Source: JAAYZH01 sp964479695 | GTDB lineage: Bacteria; Bacillota; Clostridia; Saccharofermentanales; Fastidiosipilaceae | Length of the DNA stretch: 64,000 nucleotides | NCBI GenBank assembly: GCA_964479695.1 | Contig: CAYZSO010000002.1 | Coordinates: forward strand, 99,204-163,203 | Reading direction: 5' to 3' | In this document: one piece after another, positions 7,656 to 15,389 of the stretch | How the letters are laid out: each line of letters begins with the position of its first letter | How positions within the stretch are numbered: the stretch's first letter is position 1 | Notes under the pieces: model-generated | What the model saw: only the letters and a program-made list of their open reading frames with translations | Database searches by the model: none | What the model was told of the DNA's origin: nothing | Program-made: the position numbers and the translations under genes

Positions 7656-8699
7656 ATGAACAATTCTCAGAATTCTCAGAACGAGTCTATGAAAGCCGCA
7701 ATATATCAAGGTGTAGGCCAGATCGGTATCATTGATAAACCCATCCCCCAACTAGGCGACAACGATGTCCTCGTTCAAATCAAACGTGCCGGCATTTGCG
7801 CCACCGATGTCACCGCCTATCAATACAGCGGTGACCTAGTCAATATCTATCCCGGCGACGAGTTCGGCCATGAAATGGTCGGCGTCGTCACCAGCGTCGG
7901 TGCCAAGGTCGAAGAGTTTGCGCCGGGTGCCAGGGTTTTCATTAACCCCATGAGTTTCGCCGCACTAGGTCCGGAGCGCGGCGGCGCTTTTACAGAATAT
8001 GTTCGCGTGGAAAACGCCAAGCTCAACCACAACTTGTTCCTCATTCCGGAGAATGTCAGTTTCGACGAAGCCGTGATCACAGAGCCCTTTAGCGTCGGTA
8101 TCCACGGCAAGAACGTCCCGCAGGTCACGAAGGATTCAAAAGTCGTCATCTTCGGCGCCGGCACCATCGGTCTCAGCGCCCTGTCCGGTCTCATCGGCAT
8201 GGGGCTCGACCGCGTCATCGTGGCAGATATTGATGAAGCGCGCCTGAAGGTAGTCGAGGAGATGGGTGGCACCCCTCTTAATTCGGCCAAAGCCGACCTC
8301 GCCAACTCCCTACTCGAGTTTTACGGCTCGTCCTACAATGCTTTGGGTGTGCAGGTTCCCGACGTTGACGTCTATATTGACTGCGCCGGAGCCCCCGGTC
8401 TCGCCGAGCAATTCCTGAGTCTCGCCAAATTCGGCGCAAAATTTGTCGTAGTCGCCGTCTACAAAAAGAAAGTGGAAATCTCCTTGGGCAATCTCATGTG
8501 GGCCGAATCGAGCATGATGGGTTCCTTCATGTACACCCCACAAGATATCCAGGAAGCTTTGCACTACCTGAGCCAGAAAAACACCCCCATCCTTCGCACA
8601 ATCACCCATCAATTCCCGCACAACCAAATCCGCGAAGCGTTCGAAATGGCCATCCAACCCGCTCAAGCAATCAAAGTCGTTATCAATTACGATCTCTAA
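7656..8699 (+). CDS. Medium-chain alcohol/polyol dehydrogenase
   Basis: A 347-residue zinc-type medium-chain dehydrogenase, likely oxidising a sugar alcohol or sugar with NAD(P). Catalytic zinc ligands are visible as the Cys of AGICATDV and the His-Glu of EFGHE, and the Rossmann fold as VVIFGAGTIGL followed by VIVADIDEARL. The four-cysteine structural zinc lobe of classical members is missing: that stretch reads NPMSFAALGPERGG. AGGAGG lies before the ATG; a second in-frame ATG at 7689 would give the family's usual start. It is divergent from the AraC regulator. Substrate unknown. Confidence 0.82.
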   Translation: MNNSQNSQNESMKAAIYQGVGQIGIIDKPIPQLGDNDVLVQIKRAGICATDVTAYQYSGDLVNIYPGDEFGHEMVGVVTSVGAKVEEFAPGARVFINPMSFAALGPERGGAFTEYVRVENAKLNHNLFLIPENVSFDEAVITEPFSVGIHGKNVPQVTKDSKVVIFGAGTIGLSALSGLIGMGLDRVIVADIDEARLKVVEEMGGTPLNSAKADLANSLLEFYGSSYNALGVQVPDVDVYIDCAGAPGLAEQFLSLAKFGAKFVVVAVYKKKVEISLGNLMWAESSMMGSFMYTPQDIQEALHYLSQKNTPILRTITHQFPHNQIREAFEMAIQPAQAIKVVINYDL

Positions 8700-8795
8700 G
8701 GGCGATCTCTAAACTGCGATCGCTAAACCAGATCGAACGTTGAAAATGTAGATACGGTGGGGGGAGGCGGCTTTGGCCTAAAAGGCTACAAGCGG

Positions 8796-11471
8796 TCACT
8801 CCTCCACTGACTTAACCATTTGCTCTGCACACTTGCGGTGCCCGGAGAAAACGAAAAAACGAACCTGCTTGCCCAAGTTTTTCACACTGGTGAGGATCTT
8901 GTAATAGTTGCTGTGCGATATGCAGTTGGTTTGGATCCAAACCGCGTCGGCGCCCCGAATGATGTCCATATTGGGCAGCGTATCGGGGGAAATGAAAATG
9001 ACATTGGGCAGCAGTTTCTTCATCTCCTGAATCCACGATATGTGACCGCCGAAAGACACGATTTTCCCCTTGACCGTATAAGGATACTGAATCGTAACGT
9101 CTTCAGGCGCTTCTCTCTCGCCTTGGTTATCAAGGTTATACACTCGTTCGCGCAAATCGGAGAGCTCCACGTGTTGCTTGTCACTTTCTGCCGCGAGTAC
9201 ACTTAGGTTCTGTTCCAGTTCTTTGTTGGCTTTCTGCAAGGAGTTCAAGATGTCGACGAGCCTGGCATTCTTATTGCGAAGTCGCTCATTTTCACCGCTG
9301 AGCTGGTCGAGTTCTGATTGAATTGGCGAGATTGGCTGAATTGGCGAGGTATCACCCGAGGTGTCAGCAGGGGCTTCACCCGCTGCGCCACCCGCCGCTT
9401 TATTGAGCACTTTCTCTTGAGGTACTCTCCCAGAACGCCCGGCTGTGTCTTTTGCAGTGGCTGCGCCTTTGGCCGCAGCTGCGGTTTTGGCTCCGGCTGT
9501 ACCTTTGGCCGGATCCGTGCCTTTAAACTCGCCACTTGCGTCTTTGGCCCGAAGCGTACCTGCCAAATTGACTCCGCCAAGTAAATTGGCCGCACCTCTA
9601 TTCTCGTACGCAGCTTCATCCTCTTCATCCACATCAAAATATTCATCGAACCACGTGCTTTGCTTGATATCCGTGTTTCTGAAGAATGAGGCTTGCAGGG
9701 AATGAAGCGCCAGCGCGTACGATTCCTTCTCTCTGGGGGTTAACTCACCAAGGTCATCCCAAAATGGCTTGGGATTATAGACGCTCGGAGCCACCCTGGG
9801 GAAGACCATACCTGTATTGGCATATAATATTTGACTGAGATTCTTCCCATATTCGCGCTCATAACTCTTAAGGCTATATTTACTAAATGCATCTTCGCCA
9901 TACTCGCCATACTCGGCATACTCGCCATATTCGCCATAATCAGCCTCCTTGCCATGCTCAGCATGCTCGGCATTCTCAGCATTTCGGCCGTGCTCACCAT
10001 CATCGCTATCCTCAGCCCCCTCAGGATCAGGCCAGCGGGTGCCCCGATAGCGGTGCGTGTAGAGCGTGTCATTCAATCCCGCCAGCGACTTCACAACCCC
10101 ATTCGTGTACAAGTCCGAATCAAACGGAAGTTGATCCACCAAGGTCTGGGCAACAGAAATACTTCCATAGTATAGCCACGGCACATCACTTCCCGTATCC
10201 AGCAGGTAGAGCAAGGCAAAAGCACTCTCAAAAGGATCATCCACTTTGAAATGAATAATCCGATCAGCCAAATCCTCCGGAAGAAGCCCATTTAGCCGCT
10301 TGATCGCCTCCTCACGATTGTCCGGCAAAGCAAAATCATCGTAACGAATCCTATCCAAGGTCTCAAGCTCTTGTTCATATAATTCAGCCTTTTTCTCGAG
10401 ATCAGCCGTCAGATTCTGGCGTCTGGCAAGATAATCCGCCGGATTTTCCAGCGCATTTTTCGTCAACAAGATCGACGGTTTGACACCACTTGCCCTATTC
10501 AACTTCTCCGCGATCTCCACTTCAACGTCAAGAAGCAAACGTTCCAGCGTCACACTGCGGTTTGAGACTTTGGCCAAAGCCGCAAATGCCAACCCATAGA
10601 ACTCCCAAACTTTATCTTCGTATCTTTTGCTCACTTCGCTGAGGACTTCAGGATCAATAAGAGCAATCACAGCCTCGTACGCCTTGCGAAGTTTTTGCGA
10701 AGTCTCATCTTGATCAGGCGTGCCGGGGTCCCAAACTAACGAGCCAAGTTCCTTGTGGGGCAGCACCTTCGCCGTGTTACGGTGCCTAATTAAATACACC
10801 AAAGCCGACACAATCGTCGGATCATACATCGGGTGACTTGAACTCGTTATCAAAAGGTCGGCAGCCATGTTTTTTTGCAGTTCTTGCAGTGGCAAGTATT
10901 GATAAATTGAATCTAACTTTTTCTCAAGTGTTAAATAGTCCAAAATCCAAATCGCCGCACTCAAGCTGATCATATTCAAGAAGTCGATACTATAGTTATA
11001 GCCGCCTCTGAAATGCATCGTGTTGCCGGTCAAAAACATCGTTTCTATTTGACCCGGCTTTGCAATCTCGCCCCGCTCCGTAATCCCGTCCGGCTTCGTA
11101 ATCTCGCCCGGCTCCGCAATCCCGTCCGGCTTCGTAATCTCGCCCGGCCCCGCAATTCCGTCCGGCTTCGTAATCTCGCCCGTCTTCGTAAACTCGCCCG
11201 GCCCCGCAATTTCGCCAAATTTGTCCTTTAGTTTCGAGAAATTGCGAACCGTTGCCTCGGTCCTTTTCGAGTATCTCGCCTGTGTGAGGTCAAATTCATC
11301 TCTGACCTCATGGGGCATATCATTATATAATTTCTTCTTTTTGTTTCTGAAAAAAATTCTGATTGATTCATCTAGTGTCTTTCCCGGTATGGGCTTAAAT
11401 GATTCTATGACCATGGCAGGCTTCCTTTTCATCTTTTCATGTCTGGCGAGTTTCTTCCATGCGAGCTTCAA
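8796..11471 (-). CDS. Large coiled-coil protein with C-terminal DUF2325 domain
   Basis: An 891-residue protein. The last 95 residues match DUF2325 (KIVSFGGHISWIQEMKKLLP, then GADAVWIQTNCISHSNYYK), a small Rossmann-like domain of unknown function. Before it lies a coiled coil (about residues 735-790). The N-terminal part contains a minisatellite of GEITKPDGIA-type units and the middle an EYGEYAEYGEYGE tract and an Ala/Lys/Thr-rich linker, all encoded by short DNA repeats. No signal peptide. The first codon is TTG; ATG codons at 11432 and 11414 are alternatives, the latter with AAGGA upstream. Function unknown. Confidence 0.75.
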   Translation of the reverse strand: MKLAWKKLARHEKMKRKPAMVIESFKPIPGKTLDESIRIFFRNKKKKLYNDMPHEVRDEFDLTQARYSKRTEATVRNFSKLKDKFGEIAGPGEFTKTGEITKPDGIAGPGEITKPDGIAEPGEITKPDGITERGEIAKPGQIETMFLTGNTMHFRGGYNYSIDFLNMISLSAAIWILDYLTLEKKLDSIYQYLPLQELQKNMAADLLITSSSHPMYDPTIVSALVYLIRHRNTAKVLPHKELGSLVWDPGTPDQDETSQKLRKAYEAVIALIDPEVLSEVSKRYEDKVWEFYGLAFAALAKVSNRSVTLERLLLDVEVEIAEKLNRASGVKPSILLTKNALENPADYLARRQNLTADLEKKAELYEQELETLDRIRYDDFALPDNREEAIKRLNGLLPEDLADRIIHFKVDDPFESAFALLYLLDTGSDVPWLYYGSISVAQTLVDQLPFDSDLYTNGVVKSLAGLNDTLYTHRYRGTRWPDPEGAEDSDDGEHGRNAENAEHAEHGKEADYGEYGEYAEYGEYGEDAFSKYSLKSYEREYGKNLSQILYANTGMVFPRVAPSVYNPKPFWDDLGELTPREKESYALALHSLQASFFRNTDIKQSTWFDEYFDVDEEDEAAYENRGAANLLGGVNLAGTLRAKDASGEFKGTDPAKGTAGAKTAAAAKGAATAKDTAGRSGRVPQEKVLNKAAGGAAGEAPADTSGDTSPIQPISPIQSELDQLSGENERLRNKNARLVDILNSLQKANKELEQNLSVLAAESDKQHVELSDLRERVYNLDNQGEREAPEDVTIQYPYTVKGKIVSFGGHISWIQEMKKLLPNVIFISPDTLPNMDIIRGADAVWIQTNCISHSNYYKILTSVKNLGKQVRFFVFSGHRKCAEQMVKSVEE
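11060..11215. repeat. 36-bp-type minisatellite inside the DUF2325 gene
   Basis: Units containing CTTCGTAATCTCGCCCGGC and CCGCAATCCCGTCCGG alternate several times. They keep the reading frame and encode the GEITKPDGIA/GEITKPDGIT peptide series. Confidence 0.85.
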
Positions 11472-11538
11472 GTACTCACTTCATAGTAGCAGAAATCATT
11501 CATGCAGATGAAATGGATGATGGTACTACTTCATTTAC

Positions 11539-11570
11539 ACTACATATGTTTAAAAATAAACTTATGTAGT
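11539..11570. repeat. 32-bp palindromic repeat, copy 2
   Basis: Same half-sites as copy 1, located upstream of the DUF2325 gene. Bases 11571-11727 after it hold no gene; the words GGGCCGCTAGTT and GGACCGCTAGTT repeat there. Confidence 0.9.
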
Positions 11571-11727
11571 TGCTTTGTGGCAGACAAACGCTGACGTATT
11601 TCACTGAAGATGATGGGCCGCTAGTTAAGGTAATGGACCGCTAGTTTATGAAGTTGGAGGAGTGTGAAACAGAGCGCTTTCACTATTTTGGGTTCAGGAA
11701 AGCAACTTTTATCCGAAAATTTTTCGA

Positions 11728-11956
11728 TTTTGGTCCGAATCGGGATTTTTGCGACAATGAAAGTTTTCTAAGAAGAGCATTGTCCCCGGTTTAAGCGTAG
11801 AATGAATGATTCCTGACCTGAGCATCAAGATTATTGAATGAATACTGACCTTGGCTGAGCCATCGTCAAATATAAGCATTACACCAGCAGAAAAAGCCTC
11901 TTCAAAGTGCAGTGTACCCCAGTCGGATGTCGCAAGTTTCGCGATCCGAACCAATC
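11728..11956. mobile_element. MITE-like non-coding element, copy A
   Basis: Ends in imperfect inverted repeats: TTTGGTCC...TTTTTGCGACA at 11728-11756 and TGTCGCAAG...CCGAACCAATC at 11928-11956. Internal GAATGA..CCTGACC and GAATGAATACTGACC words match copies B and C. Similarity with B and C continues on the right to the palindrome at 12044. No credible protein. The internal repeats recall IS21-family ends, which is only a resemblance. Confidence 0.65.
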
Positions 11957-12043
11957 TGCAAATAATAAAACAATTACTCGAAGGCTAAGGGAACAAATTC
12001 AAGGAAGAATACGTCGCTAAAACCGCTCCGCCAACAAGAACTC

Positions 12044-12075
12044 ACTACATATGTTTAAAAATAAACTTATGTAGT
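12044..12075. repeat. 32-bp palindromic repeat, copy 3
   Basis: Closes the extended repeat that starts at 11728; preceded by the words ACCGCTCCGCC also found before copies at 20004 and 34228. Confidence 0.9.
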
Positions 12076-12122
12076 GGCGATACGCCTCCATAACCGCTCC
12101 GAACCTACTCCAGTCAAAGCCC

Positions 12123-12192
12123 AAGCAACTGAAGCCAACATCATTTAAGTAGGGGCGGAACAACTGAAGCCAACATCATTCAAGCAGGGCCG
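12123..12192. repeat. Tandem copies of the manA 3' end
   Basis: A unit of about 35 bp (AAGCAACTGAAGCCAACATC and following bases) is repeated about twice, beginning in the last codons of manA and running downstream of its stop. Confidence 0.8.
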
Positions 12193-13400
12193 AAGCAACT
12201 GAAAAATCGCACCCCATTCTCTCCATTTGCTGTGATCTCGAAACTCGCCACCTGTGCAGGAATAAACAGAAGATCCGCCGGTGCGAGCCTCATTTCCCGT
12301 TGACCATCACGAAGTACACCTTTACCCTCCAGAACGACCAATACGGAGAACAGTCCTCCCGTCTCCAAGCGCTGAGTCCCCTTGATGCGCCACTCATCCA
12401 TGCGAAAGCACGGCGTATCTTCATATCCTACTAGGGTCTTCTTGTTGAAAAATCCTTGCGTATCTTTCCTTACTTGAATAGGTATCGTCGGTCGGACTGA
12501 CTCCTTCGGTTGGATGCACCAACGACGCTTGGTTTCTTCTCGGCTCAGGCCTTCGTACGAAAAACAATCAAACATCTTGTCGAAGCCGATCCCTTGATGG
12601 CACATCATGTCAGCAATCGGCTCGCCGGACGCACTAAAACGCTCAGTTCGGATCGTTAGGTCGGTGGGTTCCTGAATTTCAACCAAGTAGCAACCCGCTC
12701 CGATGGCATGGGGAACGCCACCTTCGATCATATACGTTTCACCCGGTTCGACATCAAAACGATGCAAAAGATCCAACATTGCCGGGATGTCCTGACTGTC
12801 GAACACTTCTCGCCAGCGTTCTTTGGTAATGCCTTCTTTGAAGCCAAAATAAATATGCGGTTTTTCCCCGTTGATTTCTCGTCCACCTAAGATGTGCCAA
12901 CATTCGGTTTTGCCAAAATCGGAGTCGAAGAGGGCCTTTGCCTGTGCTTTATCTGGGTGTACTTGAATTGAAAGCCGCTCTGAAGAATCAATTATTTTTA
13001 TTAACACGCCTGGTGTGGAACCGAATTTTTCCACATGCTTAGCCCCCAAGTACTTCACAGGTTCCGCTTGCAACAGGGCCTTAAGCGATGTGGGAGACGT
13101 AGCCGAGTGAGGCGATGTGGGAGAGTCGGTTGTGGTTTCGCTGGGCTGATTTTCCTCCAGCACATAGGTCAAACCTTCATCCGGGATCTCTTCGCGACCG
13201 GCATTACGCGCTGCCACAGTAGAGGCGATCCAAAGTTCCGGGAAATGGCTATCCTGCGGATTGTCCACACCTAGGAATGACTCCAGGAGCTTCCCGCCTC
13301 GATAAGTGCGCCAGGCTCTGGCATGACTTAATTTTACAACTCCGCTTGTGGATTCAATTGTGATTTCGCTTGTTTGTCCAGACATTGATCTATAAGTCAT
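12180..13400 (-). CDS. manA: Mannose-6-phosphate isomerase, class I
   Basis: Zinc-dependent interconversion of mannose-6-P and fructose-6-P. The conserved cupin blocks are visible: LIKIIDSSERLSIQVHPDKAQA (zinc-binding QVHP), then GKTECWHIL, and GETYMIEGGVPHAIGAGC. At about 406 residues it is longer than short Bacillus forms, partly because of a Ser/Thr-rich insertion (TTTDSPTSPHSATSPTS) near residue 90 that looks like a repeat expansion. The ATG at 13400 is taken as start; a GTG at 13409 and an ATG at 13385 are possible. It stands alone. Confidence 0.88.
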   Translation of the reverse strand: MTYRSMSGQTSEITIESTSGVVKLSHARAWRTYRGGKLLESFLGVDNPQDSHFPELWIASTVAARNAGREEIPDEGLTYVLEENQPSETTTDSPTSPHSATSPTSLKALLQAEPVKYLGAKHVEKFGSTPGVLIKIIDSSERLSIQVHPDKAQAKALFDSDFGKTECWHILGGREINGEKPHIYFGFKEGITKERWREVFDSQDIPAMLDLLHRFDVEPGETYMIEGGVPHAIGAGCYLVEIQEPTDLTIRTERFSASGEPIADMMCHQGIGFDKMFDCFSYEGLSREETKRRWCIQPKESVRPTIPIQVRKDTQGFFNKKTLVGYEDTPCFRMDEWRIKGTQRLETGGLFSVLVVLEGKGVLRDGQREMRLAPADLLFIPAQVASFEITANGENGVRFFSCFGPA

Positions 13401-13546
13401 TCCTTTCACTTGGCCAAAGACGCAAATATAAGCTTGGTCTTGAACATTTCAGTTTATCTATTTTCAGGTGCCTGCCTGAAAACACTCATGGTTTTGCGAC
13501 GCGTTTTTCAGTATGATGTCACTCATAGTTATCGGCAAAATGAATC

Positions 13547-14359
13547 TCACCTCAGCCGCTCCGGATCAAAAAAGATTCGCACACGCTTCCACTGATAGCT
13601 CACTCCCTGATGTAGACCGGGGTGGGAGGGGGTGGCTTTGGCCGAGCCATTAAGCAGGTGGTCACAGGCTTCGATGTACTGCTCGATTATGCCTGAATCA
13701 TGGGTGCGCAAAGAACCATGCCCCAGGCCAAGTGCATCGAAATCCGCCTCGCGAGCCTGCAATTTCAGCATCGAATCGCGGTACCCGGCCACGGTGGTGG
13801 TCGTCTCGGGCCAGCGCAGCAGAAGGATCGGATTGCACATGTCGCCGGTGAAAGCCAGCCGCGCGCCGTGGTCAATGAATGCGACATGCCCGAGAGAATG
13901 GCCGGGAATGTGGATGACTTCGATGATGCGACCGCCCAAATCAATGATCTGCCCATCTGCCAAATCCAGCCACTCGAATGGCTTTAGGTCGGCGGGTAGG
14001 AGCTCGAGCAGCTCTTGCACAGGTATCCTTGTGTTCCTCGCCGAACCCCGCGAGGCCACGAAGTCGACCAGGTTGTCGCGCGTTGTGGTCTCGTCGGCCA
14101 TCGCGCGATCCGCGGGATGAATCATCACGTGACCGAAGCCCCCATTCCCGCCCACATGATCGAGATGCCCATGGGTAGCGGCGACTTGAAGCGGCTTATC
14201 AGTCAGTTCCCGAACCAAAGCGTGAAGGTCGCCCAAACCTGCGCCGGTGTCAATCAGGAGAGCTGAGTCTTGCCCTTCCAACAAATACATATTGGCCAAA
14301 TAATAATCACTGATGACCCAGGTGCCGGGTGCCAGTTTGACATAGGGGTGTTTGCGCAT
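13547..14359 (-). CDS. MBL-fold metallo-hydrolase
   Basis: A 270-residue metallo-beta-lactamase-fold enzyme. The metal motif THGHLDHVGG (HxHxDH) is at about residues 62-70, followed by IPGHSLGHVAF and FTGDMCNP, which supply the remaining ligands. It resembles glyoxalase II/hydroxyacylglutathione hydrolase-type family members, but the true substrate cannot be read from sequence. AAGGAG lies about 12 bases before the ATG. No operon partner. Confidence 0.8.
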   Translation of the reverse strand: MRKHPYVKLAPGTWVISDYYLANMYLLEGQDSALLIDTGAGLGDLHALVRELTDKPLQVAATHGHLDHVGGNGGFGHVMIHPADRAMADETTTRDNLVDFVASRGSARNTRIPVQELLELLPADLKPFEWLDLADGQIIDLGGRIIEVIHIPGHSLGHVAFIDHGARLAFTGDMCNPILLLRWPETTTTVAGYRDSMLKLQAREADFDALGLGHGSLRTHDSGIIEQYIEACDHLLNGSAKATPSHPGLHQGVSYQWKRVRIFFDPERLR

Positions 14360-14469
14360 GAGGGTGAGGTGCTCCTTGTGTGAATTCGTAAAGTACTCCC
14401 ATTATGCCATGACGTTGCGTGTCGTGTGTTTTCGTCGCGTGCTGTTGTATTTTCGGTGCATGCATTTTG

Positions 14470-14501
14470 ACTACATAAGTTTAAATTTAAACTTTTGTAG
14501 T
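14470..14501. repeat. 32-bp palindromic repeat, copy 4 (longest arms)
   Basis: ACTACATAAGTTTAAATTTAAACTTTTGTAGT-type sequence; in this copy the symmetry extends outwards (GCATTTTG on the left, CAAAAATGC on the right), giving a hairpin over 14462-14510. It lies between the convergent-free ends of the MBL and ABC genes. Confidence 0.9.
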
Positions 14502-14558
14502 CAAAAATGCTGTCAAACTAACCCCGAACTAACCCCTCACCAACCCCAAACCAACCCC

Positions 14559-15356
14559 TCACCAGCCCATGTTCTGGAGCCAGTGGGTTAAGTGCGCTTC
14601 TTTCTCCTCGGGGGCGGCATTTGGCAGCTCGTATTCGCCCTCCAAACGGCCATCCGAAAGGTAGAGGACACGTTTGCAGCGGCTGGCGACTTTGCTGTCA
14701 TGAGTGACCAGGAGGATGGTCACACCTTCGCGGTTTAATTTCACGAATTCGTCGAGAACCTCCTCCGCCGCCCGCTTGTTCAGCGCACCGGTCGGCTCAT
14801 CGGCGAAGAGGATGTCCGGTTCATTGATCAAACTTCGGCAAATGCAGGCGCGCTGGAGCTGCCCGCCCGACACTTCCGTAATGCTTCTCTCTCCGTAATC
14901 CGCAATGGAAAGTTTTGCCATGAGTTTGAGAGCGTCGTCCTTGATGGCGGCTTTGGTTTTCGCGATTCGTTGAGGCCGGACATAAGCCTCACCGGCCGCT
15001 GTATTTCTGGGTTTACGTTTCTGTTCTTTGTTGGCCAAAACCGCCGGCAACATAATATTATCCAAGATATTCAAGTTCTTCAGCATGTTCATCTGTTGGA
15101 AAACGAACCCCATCCGGTGAAGGCGAAGGGTGGCTTTTTCATCCTCAGACAAGCCGGTGATCTCATAATCACGCAGGCTCACTTGACCACTACTTGGCTT
15201 GTCCATCCCCGCAACGTTGTAGAGGAGCGTTGATTTCCCGGACCCGGACGGCCCCATAATCGCCACCATGTCACCACTCGCCAAAGTAAACGAAACATCC
15301 GACAAGATCTGTTCTTTGCTGAGTGCTTCTACTCGTAATACTGTATTTCCATCCAT
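14559..15356 (-). CDS. ABC transporter ATP-binding protein (MacB/LolD type)
   Basis: A 265-residue ATPase with Walker A GPSGSGKSTLL, Q-loop FVFQQMNML, signature VSGGQLQRACI and Walker B ILFADEPTGALN; the TGALN ending is typical of the MacB/LolD/FtsE-like class. Residues about 115-145 form an extra Lys/Arg-rich insertion between Q-loop and signature. It is downstream of its FtsX/MacB-like permease, so the two make one exporter or mechanotransmission complex, probably for peptides or drugs. Confidence 0.9.
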   Translation of the reverse strand: MDGNTVLRVEALSKEQILSDVSFTLASGDMVAIMGPSGSGKSTLLYNVAGMDKPSSGQVSLRDYEITGLSEDEKATLRLHRMGFVFQQMNMLKNLNILDNIMLPAVLANKEQKRKPRNTAAGEAYVRPQRIAKTKAAIKDDALKLMAKLSIADYGERSITEVSGGQLQRACICRSLINEPDILFADEPTGALNKRAAEEVLDEFVKLNREGVTILLVTHDSKVASRCKRVLYLSDGRLEGEYELPNAAPEEKEAHLTHWLQNMGW

Positions 15357-15389
15357 AACGCATATTTCCTTTCCGGTTTTTGATTCCGG

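Noticed and set aside
11709..11954. 81-codon frame in MITE copy A
   Set aside because: Coincides with the repeat and its inverted ends; not conserved as a frame in copies B and C.
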